From assembly GCA_000403475.2 (NCBI GenBank), contig KE159795.1, positions 1,435,965 to 1,499,964 on the forward strand: 64,000 nt of DNA. The letters run 5' to 3'. The translations under genes were made by a program, and so were the position numbers. This document shows, piece by piece, positions 1-8,142 of the stretch; position 1 is the first letter of the stretch, and every line of letters starts with the position of its first letter. Below the pieces are notes generated by a model. It ran no database searches and was not told the origin of the DNA. It saw only the letters and a program-made list of their open reading frames with translations. The stretch comes from Lachnospiraceae bacterium MD308. Its GTDB lineage: Bacteria > Bacillota > Clostridia > Lachnospirales > Lachnospiraceae.

Positions 1-1
1 T

Positions 2-391
2 GAGGACGGGAGGAACGCCGGGAAGCCGCCCATCCGTCCACGCCTGCGGAGGGAAACCGAGGAACAGAAATTTAAGCGCATGGAGCGGCACTGTTTCCGG
101 GTGCTGTCCGACTATTACCATCTCCTGCGCCGCTGGAAGGAGGAATATGCCCCACGGCAGCCCGATGAAGCATGGAATCCCCGGTTTGTGGAAGCCCTGC
201 AGAACATGAGCCGGGTGGAATACCTGATGGACGTGCTTCTCTCCGGGGACATTCAGGAGCGGGCAGCCCTTATTACAGGACACGGAAAGGAAGTGAGGAA
301 CCTTGAAAGACGAATGGCAGAATTTACCGCCCCAGATACGGCAGGAAATAGCGAACATGGCAGACAGCGCCGAGCCGCCCCGGAGCGTTGA
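2..391 (+). CDS. CHC2-type primase-like protein, C-terminal part (cut by window edge)
   Basis: The reading frame is open from base 2, so the gene begins left of the window and only its last ~129 codons are present. The visible part (QKFKRMERHCFRVLSDYYHL, then VEALQNMSRVEYLMDVL) matches residues ~105-190 of the CHC2 zinc-finger protein at 15987, where the same helical segment follows the zinc finger. It is therefore a second, diverged copy of that primase-like family. The CHC2 domain itself would be outside the window. Its end overlaps the start of the VapE-like gene by 89 bases, so the two are probably translationally coupled. Likely role: replication or DNA processing of the small element that ends near 3935. 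Confidence 0.75.
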   Translation, partial: EDGRNAGKPPIRPRLRRETEEQKFKRMERHCFRVLSDYYHLLRRWKEEYAPRQPDEAWNPRFVEALQNMSRVEYLMDVLLSGDIQERAALITGHGKEVRNLERRMAEFTAPDTAGNSEHGRQRRAAPER

Positions 392-1700
392 GGAAGTCAA
401 GGCCATGCTGGAAACCACCGAGAAAGGCGGCTTCCGCAACAGCATCCGCAACTGCCTGACCGTGTTCCAGTGCGACCCGCTCCTGTCCGGGGCGGTTGCC
501 TATAACCTGCTGACCGACCGCACCGATATTTTAAAGCCCATCGGTTACAAAAGACCCCAAAACAGCCCCATGACCGACACGGACATGAAATATATCCGGC
601 TGTATCTGGAAGAAACTTACGGCCTGACAAGCGAAAAGAAGATACAGGACGCCGCCGACCTTGCCGCCAATGAGAACAGTTACCACCCTGTCCGGGAGTA
701 TCTGAACAGCCTGACATGGGACGGAACCGGGCGGGTGCGCTTCTGTCTGCGGCATTTTTTAGGGGCAGACACAGACCAGTACACCTATGAAGCCCTGCGC
801 CTGTTTTTGTTGGGAGCCATCCACCGGGCATTTTTCCCCGGCTGTAAATTTGAGGTCATGCTCTGTCTGGTGGGCGGGCAGGGAGCCGGGAAGTCCACCT
901 TCTTCCGTCTGCTGGCAGTCAAAGACGAGTGGTTTTCGGACGATTTGCGGAAGCTTGACGATGACAATGTATACCGGAAGCTGCAAGGTCACTGGATAAT
1001 CGAAATGTCGGAGATGATTGCCACCGCAAATGCAAAGAGCATAGAGGAAATCAAGTCCTTTTTGAGCCGTCAGAAGGAAGTCTACAAGATACCCTACGAA
1101 ACCCACCCGGCAGACCGCCCAAGGCAGTGTGTGTTCGGCGGCACATCCAACGCCCTTGACTTCCTGCCCCTTGACCGCTCCGGCAACCGCCGCTTTATCC
1201 CCATACAAGTATGCCCGGAACAGGCGGAAACGCACATTTTAGAGGACGAACCCGCTTCCAGAGCCTATATCAGCCAGGTGTGGGCAGAAGCGATGGAGAT
1301 TTACAAAAGCGGCAGATGGAAGCTGACATTCAGCCCGGAAATGGTGCGCCACCTAAAGGAACGCCAGCGGGACTTCATGCCGGAGGACACCAAGGCCGGG
1401 ATGATTCAGGCTTTCCTTGACAGCTACCCCGGCGATACCGTCTGCTCCAAACAGCTTTACAAAGAAGCCCTGAACCACTCCTTTGACGAGCCGAAACAAT
1501 GGGAAATCCGGGAAATCAACGAGATAATGAACCAGTGCGTCACCGGCTGGAATTATTTCTCCAACCCCCGGATGTTCGCCGGGTACGGCAGGCAGAAGGG
1601 ATGGGAACGGGAGCAACCGGCAACGGACATCAGCAACGGGCGTGGAAAAACCCCGGAGGGATTTACGCCAGTGCCGGAGCAAATGGAGCTTCCCTTCTGA
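303..1700 (+). CDS. VapE-like P-loop ATPase (virulence-associated E family)
   Basis: A 465-aa protein with Walker A GGQGAGKST near residue 191, an acidic Walker B-like segment (IIEMSEM, ~233) and a conserved SGNRRFIPI stretch (~292), the signature of the VapE/superfamily-3 type ATPases that accompany primases on phages and islands. The start is TTG at 303 behind GGAAAGGAAGTGAGG. An ATG start would lose the N-terminal helical region. It directly follows and overlaps the CHC2 primase fragment, a common primase-helicase pairing in satellite elements. Expected role: unwinding during element replication. The family assignment is firm; the biochemical role is inferred. Confidence 0.85.
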   Translation: MKDEWQNLPPQIRQEIANMADSAEPPRSVEEVKAMLETTEKGGFRNSIRNCLTVFQCDPLLSGAVAYNLLTDRTDILKPIGYKRPQNSPMTDTDMKYIRLYLEETYGLTSEKKIQDAADLAANENSYHPVREYLNSLTWDGTGRVRFCLRHFLGADTDQYTYEALRLFLLGAIHRAFFPGCKFEVMLCLVGGQGAGKSTFFRLLAVKDEWFSDDLRKLDDDNVYRKLQGHWIIEMSEMIATANAKSIEEIKSFLSRQKEVYKIPYETHPADRPRQCVFGGTSNALDFLPLDRSGNRRFIPIQVCPEQAETHILEDEPASRAYISQVWAEAMEIYKSGRWKLTFSPEMVRHLKERQRDFMPEDTKAGMIQAFLDSYPGDTVCSKQLYKEALNHSFDEPKQWEIREINEIMNQCVTGWNYFSNPRMFAGYGRQKGWEREQPATDISNGRGKTPEGFTPVPEQMELPF

Positions 1701-1719
1701 AAAAAACCGGCAAATAACA

Positions 1720-1925
1720 GCCCAATGCTATCCCGTTGCACACTTCGTTGCTATCCCGTTGCCGGGCCGGTTGCCGGGCAAAATCCCGTAACTGCGGGCT
1801 TTTCTCCCCTTTAACAACCAAAGCAACAGAAAAATAAAAGAAAAAGTATAAAATACCCCAACCGCCAGACAAGGATTAGTTCCAAGGTTTTTTGAAGCCC
1901 GTTGCCGGACTTCGTTGCCGACCGT
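1720..1925. repeat. GTTGC-rich repeated motif, possible iterons
   Basis: The non-coding stretch after the VapE-like gene contains six copies of (C/G)GTTGC: four between about 1734 and 1775 (two as CCCGTTGC) and two between 1903 and 1920. They are on the same strand and irregularly spaced. Position next to a primase/ATPase pair suggests a replication origin, but spacing is not helical and I cannot exclude decayed coding sequence. Confidence 0.3.
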
Positions 1926-1963
1926 CCCTGTCTGGCCTTTTCATGTATGGAGGACAACTGCCT

Positions 1964-2161
1964 ATGGCGAAAAATAAAACAGAGATTCATGTCACCACAG
2001 TATTTGACGGTGAGCTGGACGCTACGGACGTTTTCGTGAGCCTCATCGCACAGAAACACAGCAGAAAAACAGATAAAGAATATCTTGCTAAACCACAAGA
2101 AATAGGGTATAATAAAGATGAGGTTCCAAGTGACCGTGTTCCGTCTGGATTGTGCGGGTAA
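1964..2161 (+). CDS. small conserved element protein, unknown function
   Basis: A 65-aa hydrophilic protein beginning MAKNKTEIHVTTVFDGELDA. I chose ATG 1964 because GGAGG lies 11 bases upstream (1949-1953); the open frame extends further upstream but without a good ribosome site. It ends seven bases before the serine recombinase ORF, so they probably form one transcript, and small ORFs in this position are common before recombinases of clostridial elements. No domain or membrane segment is visible. It could be an excision or directionality factor, but that is only a guess from position. Confidence 0.6.
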   Translation: MAKNKTEIHVTTVFDGELDATDVFVSLIAQKHSRKTDKEYLAKPQEIGYNKDEVPSDRVPSGLCG

Positions 2162-2167
2162 ACGGTT

Positions 2168-3832
2168 ATGATGAACGCAATGGAATATACAGGGATGGAC
2201 ACACTTCTTGCCGGGAGCTTCCGGGCAGCTATCTATTGCAGGCTGTCCAAGGACGACGACCTTGACGGGACGAGCGCCAGTATCGAGAACCAGCGGGATA
2301 TGCTGGAAAAGTTCTGCCAGAAGCAGGGATGGGAGGTTACGGCAGTCTATCAGGACGACGGCTTCACCGGCCTGAACATGGAACGCCCCGACCTGAAACG
2401 GATGTTGAAAGCCATTGAGCGGAAACAGATAAACCTTGTGATTACAAAGGATTTATCGAGGTTAGGACGGAACTACTTGCAGACCGGGCAGCTTATCGAG
2501 GACTTCTTCCCAAGAAACGGTGTGCGCTACATCGCCATGAATGACGGTATCGACACCATGCGGGACAACAACGACATTGCGCCCTTTAAAAATATCCTGA
2601 ATGAGATGTACAGCAAGGATATTTCCAAGAAAGTCCATTCTTCCTATGTGCTGAAGGCGCAGAAAGGCCAGTTCACCGGCTGTATCGCCCCGTTTGGCTA
2701 CAAGAAAGACCCGGAGGACAAGAACCACCTTCTCATTGACGGGGAAACCGCCCCGGTTGTCCGGCTGATTTTCGGATATGCGCTGGACGGCCACGGCCCC
2801 AACTACATCCGGCGCAGGCTGGAGGAAGAAAAGCACCCCTGCCCGACATGGTGGAACCGGAAGCGGGGACACCGGAACATCCGCACCAAATGGGAAAAGA
2901 AAGACCCGGAAAACGGGCGGTACGTCTGGGACTTCTCCGTGATTAAGGAAATCCTGATGAACCCCGTCTACACCGGCGCAATCGCTTCCCAAAAGACCGA
3001 GTACCGCTTTAAAATCGGCACTATCCGGGATAAGAAGCCGGAGGACTGGATTGTGGTGGAGGGGACGCATGAGCCGCTGGTGGACAAAAAGGACTTTGCG
3101 ATTGTGCAGGAAAAACTGAAATCCCGCCAGCGACCGGGCAAATCCGGGGAAATCAACCTCTTTGCAGGGCTGATAAAATGTGGGGAGTGCGGAAAGGCTC
3201 TCACCATCCGCACCACGCATGAGAAGTTCCCGAAGCGGATTTTCTCCTGTAAGACCTACAATGCCTATGGGAAGCAGCACTGCACACAGCACCGGGTTGA
3301 ATTTGACACGCTCTATTCTCTTGTGCTGAACAAAATCCGGGAGTGCGCCACCGCTGCCCTGACCGACAGCGAAGCGGTGGCCGGACGGCTGACCGACACC
3401 TGCCAGGCCGAGCAGAAAGACCAGCGGGAAGCGATGGAGCGCACCCTTGCCAAAGACGAAGAACGGATTGAAGTGCTGGAAAAGATGGTATTGCGGCTCT
3501 ATGAGGACATGGTAGCCGGACGAATCACAGAAGAAAACTTCAATCTCCTGCTGGAAAAGACACAGAAGGAACAGGCGGAATTAAAGGCTAAAGTTGAGAA
3601 AGGCAGGAAACACCTTGCCAATGAAATCCGGCTTGCCGTGGACGCAAGGCAGTGGGTGGAATCCATACAGGAATACCGGGACATCACCGAACTGGACGCT
3701 TCCATCCTGAACCGCCTGATTAAAGAAATCGTTGTCCATGAAACCATAGACAGCGACAAAACAAGACACATTTCTATCGAAATTCATTTTAATCTCAAAC
3801 CCATACCGGAAGTGGAGCAGGTCACAGGCTGA
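2168..3832 (+). CDS. large serine recombinase of the first inserted element
   Basis: A 554-aa large serine recombinase. The resolvase domain opens with AAIYCRLSKDD (nucleophile Ser27) and contains the arginine-rich KDLSRLGRN motif near residue 97. A recombinase domain follows (GFTG..., GYALDGHG). A zinc ribbon starts CGECGKAL at ~338 with its second cysteine pair near 360 and 370. A long coiled coil spans roughly 400-510. All hallmarks of an active TnpX/TndX-type enzyme are present. It is the last gene before the element's right end, the usual place for such integrases, and the adjacent junction in the maff2 remnant is its presumed product. Start codon choice among three near ATGs is uncertain. 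Confidence 0.93.
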   Translation: MMNAMEYTGMDTLLAGSFRAAIYCRLSKDDDLDGTSASIENQRDMLEKFCQKQGWEVTAVYQDDGFTGLNMERPDLKRMLKAIERKQINLVITKDLSRLGRNYLQTGQLIEDFFPRNGVRYIAMNDGIDTMRDNNDIAPFKNILNEMYSKDISKKVHSSYVLKAQKGQFTGCIAPFGYKKDPEDKNHLLIDGETAPVVRLIFGYALDGHGPNYIRRRLEEEKHPCPTWWNRKRGHRNIRTKWEKKDPENGRYVWDFSVIKEILMNPVYTGAIASQKTEYRFKIGTIRDKKPEDWIVVEGTHEPLVDKKDFAIVQEKLKSRQRPGKSGEINLFAGLIKCGECGKALTIRTTHEKFPKRIFSCKTYNAYGKQHCTQHRVEFDTLYSLVLNKIRECATAALTDSEAVAGRLTDTCQAEQKDQREAMERTLAKDEERIEVLEKMVLRLYEDMVAGRITEENFNLLLEKTQKEQAELKAKVEKGRKHLANEIRLAVDARQWVESIQEYRDITELDASILNRLIKEIVVHETIDSDKTRHISIEIHFNLKPIPEVEQVTG

Positions 3833-3886
3833 CCGCTCCCCTGCTCCGGGGGATTCTTTAAAAACTCCATATATATTTCTTGACGT

Positions 3887-3956
3887 GCCGCCGCCCGCCA
3901 GAAAGCTGTATTGTTCCTACTAATTGGGGATAACACAGCTCATGGCGGGCGGCGGC
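3887..3956. other. candidate att junction: 14-bp inverted repeat at the element/maff2 boundary
   Basis: GCCGCCGCCCGCCA at 3887-3900 is exactly repeated in inverted orientation at 3943-3956. The match extends imperfectly inward (AGAAAGCTG against CAGCTCA). The right arm is coding sequence of the maff2 remnant; the left arm lies on the recombinase side. Imperfect inverted half-sites around a crossover are what large serine recombinases bind, so this looks like an attachment junction, with the crossover between 3901 and 3942. Confidence 0.55.
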
Positions 3957-4010
3957 GTTGCCCTGATCGGCATGGTGCTTGTACCCCTGCTCTCCGGTCT
4001 GTTCGGCTAA
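3936..4010 (+). pseudogene. Maff2-type conjugation membrane protein, 3' remnant
   Basis: The frame reads QLMAGGGVALIGMVLVPLL and ends SGLFG-stop. From memory of Tn1549-type elements, this is the conserved C-terminal end of the ~70-residue Maff2 family protein, a small two-helix membrane protein encoded directly before the VirB6/TrbL-like gene, exactly as here. No start codon or upstream half is present; the sequence left of ~3936 is unrelated. The gene was therefore split by the recombinase-bearing element. The N-terminal half is predicted at that element's left end, outside the window. Confidence 0.7.
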
Positions 4011-4083
4011 TCCCCGCACCAGAAACACCCATACCTTTGCCCCTCCCGCAGACGCGGGAGGGGCGGAAAGGAGGTAGCACTGT

Positions 4084-4953
4084 ATGGATTTTCTGCTGGA
4101 TGCAATCACCACCTGGCTGAAAGAAATGCTGGTGGGCGGCATTATGAGCAACCTTTCCAGTATGTTCGATTCGGTCAACAACCAGGTGGCGGACATATCG
4201 GGGCAGATCGGGCAGACGCCCCAGGGCTGGAACGCGGGTATTTTCAGCATGGTACAAAGCCTTTCGGAAACGGTCATTCTCCCCATAGCAGGCGTGATCC
4301 TGGCCTTTGTAATGACGCTGGAGCTGATTCAGATCATCACCGACAAGAACAACTTCCACGATATTGAAACCGCTGTGTTTTTCAAGTGGATTTTCAAGAC
4401 CGCCTGTGCCATCCTCATTGTCACCAACACCTGGAATATCGTGATGGGCGTGTTTGATGTGGCCCAGGGCATCGTGGCCCAGGCTTCCGGCGTCATCGGC
4501 GCGGATGCTTCCATCGACATTTCCTCCGCGATGGCGGATTTGGAGCCAAGGCTCATGGAGATGGATTTGGGGCCGCTGTTCGGGCTGTGGTTCCAGTCCC
4601 TGTTTATCGGCCTTACCATGTGGGCGCTGACCATCTGTATTTTTATCGTCATTTATGGCCGTATGCTGGAAATATATCTCGTCACCTCGGTCGCGCCGGT
4701 CCCGATGGCCGCTATGATGGGCAGGGAATGGGGCGGCATGGGGCAGAATTACCTGCGCTCCCTGATGGCGTTAGGCTTTCAGGCGTTCCTCATCATGGTC
4801 TGCGTGGCAATCTACGCGGTCCTGGTGCAGAACATCGCCACCGACGAGGATACGATTGCTGCCATCTGGTCCTGTGTGGGATATACAGTCCTGCTCTGCC
4901 TGACCCTCTTTAAGAGCGGCAGCATGGCCAAGGCAATCTTCCAGGCCCACTGA
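4084..4953 (+). CDS. VirB6/TrbL-like conjugation membrane protein
   Basis: A 289-aa polytopic protein with about six hydrophobic segments, including VILPIAGVILAFVMTLELI (~60-85), a helix near 105-125, SLFIGLTMWALTICIFIVIY (~170-195) and two near the C-terminus. An AGGAGGTAG ribosome site precedes ATG 4084. It belongs to the VirB6/TrbL-type inner-membrane component that forms the channel of the type IV secretion system in Gram-positive conjugative elements. Its neighbours fit: Maff2 remnant upstream, PrgI and VirB4 downstream, the standard Tn1549-type order. With the maff2 gene disrupted, transcription into this gene may depend on the inserted element. Confidence 0.85.
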   Translation: MDFLLDAITTWLKEMLVGGIMSNLSSMFDSVNNQVADISGQIGQTPQGWNAGIFSMVQSLSETVILPIAGVILAFVMTLELIQIITDKNNFHDIETAVFFKWIFKTACAILIVTNTWNIVMGVFDVAQGIVAQASGVIGADASIDISSAMADLEPRLMEMDLGPLFGLWFQSLFIGLTMWALTICIFIVIYGRMLEIYLVTSVAPVPMAAMMGREWGGMGQNYLRSLMALGFQAFLIMVCVAIYAVLVQNIATDEDTIAAIWSCVGYTVLLCLTLFKSGSMAKAIFQAH

Positions 4954-4971
4954 CGAAAGGAGTGTGCAAAA

Positions 4972-5457
4972 ATGGCTTATGTACCAGTACCCAAAGACTT
5001 AACGAAGGTCAAGACAAAGGTGGCCTTCAACCTCACCAAGCGGCAGTTAGTCTGCTTTGGCAGCGGGGCGCTGATTGGCGTACCGCTTTTCTTTCTGCTT
5101 CGGGGGCCAGCCGGAAACAGCGCCGCCGCCCTGTGCATGATGCTCGTTATGCTGCCCTTTTTCCTGCTGGCGATGTACGAGAAGAACGGCCAGCCGCTGG
5201 AAAAGATCATCGGCAACATGATCCGGGTATCCTTTCTCCGGCCCCGGCAGCGCCCCTACCAGACCAACAACTTCTATGCCGTATTGGAGCGGCAGGACAA
5301 ACTCGACAAGGAGGTGTATGACATTGTTTACGGCAAAGAAAAACCGGACAAACGGCAGAGCGCCGGAGGGCGAAGGGCCAATGCCGGTGAAAAAGAAGCT
5401 CTCCCGCGCGGATCGGAAGCAGATCGAAGCCGCCATTTCCCGCGCCAGCCGCACTGA
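4972..5457 (+). CDS. PrgI family conjugation protein
   Basis: A 161-aa protein starting MAYVPVPKDLTKVKTKVAFN, the typical beginning of PrgI family proteins. Two membrane helices follow: LVCFGSGALIGVPLFFLL (~25-43) and ALCMMLVMLPFFLLAMY (~52-70). Ribosome site GAAAGGAG lies just before. PrgI is a small partner of the VirB4 ATPase at the channel. The C-terminal ~30 residues are basic and overlap the virB4 start by about 77 bases in another frame, so the tail may be less conserved. It sits 18 bases after the VirB6-like gene, implying one operon. Confidence 0.85.
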   Translation: MAYVPVPKDLTKVKTKVAFNLTKRQLVCFGSGALIGVPLFFLLRGPAGNSAAALCMMLVMLPFFLLAMYEKNGQPLEKIIGNMIRVSFLRPRQRPYQTNNFYAVLERQDKLDKEVYDIVYGKEKPDKRQSAGGRRANAGEKEALPRGSEADRSRHFPRQPH

Positions 5458-7774
5458 CCAGAAGGGGATTTCCGCGCAGGACAGTATCCCCTATGAACGG
5501 ATGTGGCCGGACGGCATCTGCCGCGTGGCAGACTGCTACTATACCAAGACCATTCAGTTTCAGGACATCAATTACCAGCTGTCCCAAAACGAGGATAAGA
5601 CCGCCATCTTCGAGGGCTGGTGCGATTTCCTCAACTACTTTGACAGCTCCATCCGGTTCCAGCTGTCCTTCCTCAACCTGGCCGCGTCCCAGGAAACCTT
5701 TGCCCGGTCCATCACCATCCCGCCCCAGGGGGATGATTTTGACAACATCCGCGGCGAGTACACCCAAATGCTGCAAAACCAGCTGGCAAAGGGGAACAAC
5801 GGCCTGATTAAGACAAAATACCTGACCTTCGGCATTGACGCGGACAGCATCCGGGCGGCAAAGCCCCGGCTGGAACGGATTGAAACCGACCTGCTCAACA
5901 ACTTCAAGCGGCTGGGCGTAGTGGCGGAGCCGCTGGACGGGCGGGCGCGGCTGTCCCAGCTGCATGGCGTATTCCACATGGACGAACAGGTTCCCTTTTC
6001 CTTTTCGTGGGACTGGCTGGCCCCCTCCGGCCTTTCCACCAAGGATTTTATTGCCCCCACTTCCTTTGAGTTCCGCACCGGCAGGCAGTTCCGCATGGGG
6101 AAAAAGTACGGCGCGGTCAGCTTTGTGCAGATTCTCGCGCCGGAATTGAACGACCGGATGCTGGCGGATTTTCTGGATATGGAAAGCTCCCTGATTGTCA
6201 GCCTCCATGTGCAGTCCTTAGACCAGGTAAAGGCCATCAAGACAGTCAAGCGCAAGATCACCGACCTGGACCGGGCCAAGATCGAAGAACAGAAAAAGGC
6301 GGTCCGGGCAGGGTACGACATGGACATCATTCCCAGCGATCTGGCTACCTACGGAAACGAGGCCAAAAAGCTGTTGCAGGATTTACAGAGCCGCAACGAG
6401 AGAATGTTCCTTGTGACCTTCCTGATCCTGAATACGGCGGACACCGCCAGACAGCTGGGCAACAACGTGTTTCAGGCGTCCAGCATCGCCCAAAAGTACA
6501 ACTGCCAGCTGGCAAGGCTGGACTTCCAGCAGGAGGAAGGGCTGATGAGTTGCCTGCCTTTGGGACAAAACCAGGTGGAAATCCAGCGGGGGCTGACCAC
6601 TTCCAGCACCGCCATCTTTATCCCTTTTACCACCCAGGAGCTTTTCCAGAACGGGAAAGAGGCGCTGTACTACGGCATCAACGCCCTGTCCAACAACCTT
6701 ATCATGGTGGACCGCAAGAAGCTGAAAAACCCCAACGGCCTGATTCTTGGCACTCCCGGCTCCGGCAAGTCCTTTTCCGCCAAGCGGGAAATCGCCAACT
6801 GTTTTCTTCTCACCACCGATGACATCATCGTGTGCGACCCGGAATCGGAGTACGCGACCCTTGTGGAGCGGCTGCATGGGCAGGTTATCAAGATTTCGCC
6901 CACCTCCGGGGACTACATTAACCCGATGGACCTAAACCTGGACTACTCGGACGATGAAAGCCCGCTGTCCTTGAAATCCGACTTCATCCTGTCGCTGTGC
7001 GAGCTGATCGTGGGCGGCAAGGAGGGCTTGCAGCCGGTCCAGAAAACCATCATCGACCGTTGTGTGCGGCTGGTCTACCATGATTACCTGAACGACCCCA
7101 GGCCGGGAAATATGCCGGTATTGGAGGATTTATACAACCTTCTGCTGACCCAAGAGGAAAAAGAGGCGCAGTACATCGCTACGGCACTGGAAATCTATGT
7201 TTCCGGCTCCCTGAATGTGTTCAACCACCGGACCAATGTAAACATCGACAACCGCATTGTCTGCTATGACATCAAGGAGTTAGGCAAGCAGCTGAAAAAA
7301 ATCGGTATGCTGGTGGTACAGGACCAGGTATGGAACCGCGTCACCATCAACCGCGCCGCCCACAAGTCCACCCGTTACTACATTGACGAGATGCACCTTC
7401 TGCTCAAAGAGGAGCAGACCGCCGCCTATACCATTGAAATCTGGAAACGCTTTCGGAAATGGGGCGGGATTCCCACCGGCATCACACAGAACATCAAGGA
7501 CCTGCTTGCCAGCCGGGAAATCGAGAACATCTTTGAGAACTCGGACTTTGTATATATGCTCAACCAAGCAAGCGGCGACCGGCAGATTCTGGCAAGGCAG
7601 CTGGGCATCTCCCCGCACCAGCTGTCCTATGTGACCCACTCCGGCGAGGGCGAAGGGCTGCTGTTCTACGGCAACATCATCCTGCCCTTTATCGACCGGT
7701 TCCCCAAGGATACCGAGCTATACCGCATAATGACCACGAAATTACAGGAATTAAAGGAGGGAAAGCAATCATGA
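5381..7774 (+). CDS. VirB4-type conjugation ATPase
   Basis: An energy-supplying ATPase of the type IV secretion system, about 797 aa. I place the start at ATG 5381 (MPVKKKLSRADRKQ) behind CGGAGGG; the frame is open back to 5276, but that extension overlaps PrgI and reads as shadow. Walker A GTPGSGKS is near residue 457, and a Walker B-like YYIDEMHLLL near 666 is followed by a conserved TGITQNIKDLL segment. Length and motifs fit TraE/VirB4 of Tn1549-type elements. It overlaps the next gene by four bases (ATGA). No frameshift is seen, so this part of the transfer machinery looks intact. Confidence 0.95.
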   Translation: MPVKKKLSRADRKQIEAAISRASRTDQKGISAQDSIPYERMWPDGICRVADCYYTKTIQFQDINYQLSQNEDKTAIFEGWCDFLNYFDSSIRFQLSFLNLAASQETFARSITIPPQGDDFDNIRGEYTQMLQNQLAKGNNGLIKTKYLTFGIDADSIRAAKPRLERIETDLLNNFKRLGVVAEPLDGRARLSQLHGVFHMDEQVPFSFSWDWLAPSGLSTKDFIAPTSFEFRTGRQFRMGKKYGAVSFVQILAPELNDRMLADFLDMESSLIVSLHVQSLDQVKAIKTVKRKITDLDRAKIEEQKKAVRAGYDMDIIPSDLATYGNEAKKLLQDLQSRNERMFLVTFLILNTADTARQLGNNVFQASSIAQKYNCQLARLDFQQEEGLMSCLPLGQNQVEIQRGLTTSSTAIFIPFTTQELFQNGKEALYYGINALSNNLIMVDRKKLKNPNGLILGTPGSGKSFSAKREIANCFLLTTDDIIVCDPESEYATLVERLHGQVIKISPTSGDYINPMDLNLDYSDDESPLSLKSDFILSLCELIVGGKEGLQPVQKTIIDRCVRLVYHDYLNDPRPGNMPVLEDLYNLLLTQEEKEAQYIATALEIYVSGSLNVFNHRTNVNIDNRIVCYDIKELGKQLKKIGMLVVQDQVWNRVTINRAAHKSTRYYIDEMHLLLKEEQTAAYTIEIWKRFRKWGGIPTGITQNIKDLLASREIENIFENSDFVYMLNQASGDRQILARQLGISPHQLSYVTHSGEGEGLLFYGNIILPFIDRFPKDTELYRIMTTKLQELKEGKQS

Positions 7775-8142
7775 CTGCACAGAAAATCAAACACAATCCC
7801 CGGCTGTTTTTGCAGCGGGCGATGGAGATTCAGCGCCGCCAGCTGCTTCTGGCGATGGCGGACGCGGTAAGCGAGTGCCGTACTGCGGAGAGCATGGCGG
7901 CAGAACTGAACCGTGACGGGGAAACGGGCCTGCTCCGCCTTGCGGAAATCTGGTGCTGCCTCTCCCCCGACACCGGCGGCAGGATTATGGAGGGCCGGGG
8001 CGCGGAGCTTCTGGCCGATGTGCTGGCACAGGTCTATGCCTGCCTGGTCCTCCGCCCCCTGCACACCCCGGCTGGCATGGGCCTCTATGTGGAACTGCTC
8101 TATATGATGGAGGCGCTGATGCTGGGGGAATGGTTTGATTAA
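7771..8142 (+). CDS. conserved conjugation-cluster protein, unknown
   Basis: A 123-aa mostly helical protein (MTAQKIKHNPRLFLQRAMEI...), starting in the ATGA overlap with virB4 and ending inside the start region of the CHAP gene. The tight overlaps on both sides show it is co-translated with the transfer genes. I recognise no domain and no clear membrane segment. The central part contains LSPDTGGRIMEGRG, and the C-terminal part is rich in Leu and Met. A structural or assembly role in the channel is possible, but nothing in the sequence proves it. Confidence 0.75.
   Translation: MTAQKIKHNPRLFLQRAMEIQRRQLLLAMADAVSECRTAESMAAELNRDGETGLLRLAEIWCCLSPDTGGRIMEGRGAELLADVLAQVYACLVLRPLHTPAGMGLYVELLYMMEALMLGEWFD

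Noticed and set aside
397-831. Minus-strand ORFs opposite the transfer genes (here and throughout 1-30000)
   Set aside because: In this GC-rich region long antisense frames arise by codon bias; they are Arg/Gly/Pro-rich without domains or ribosome sites.
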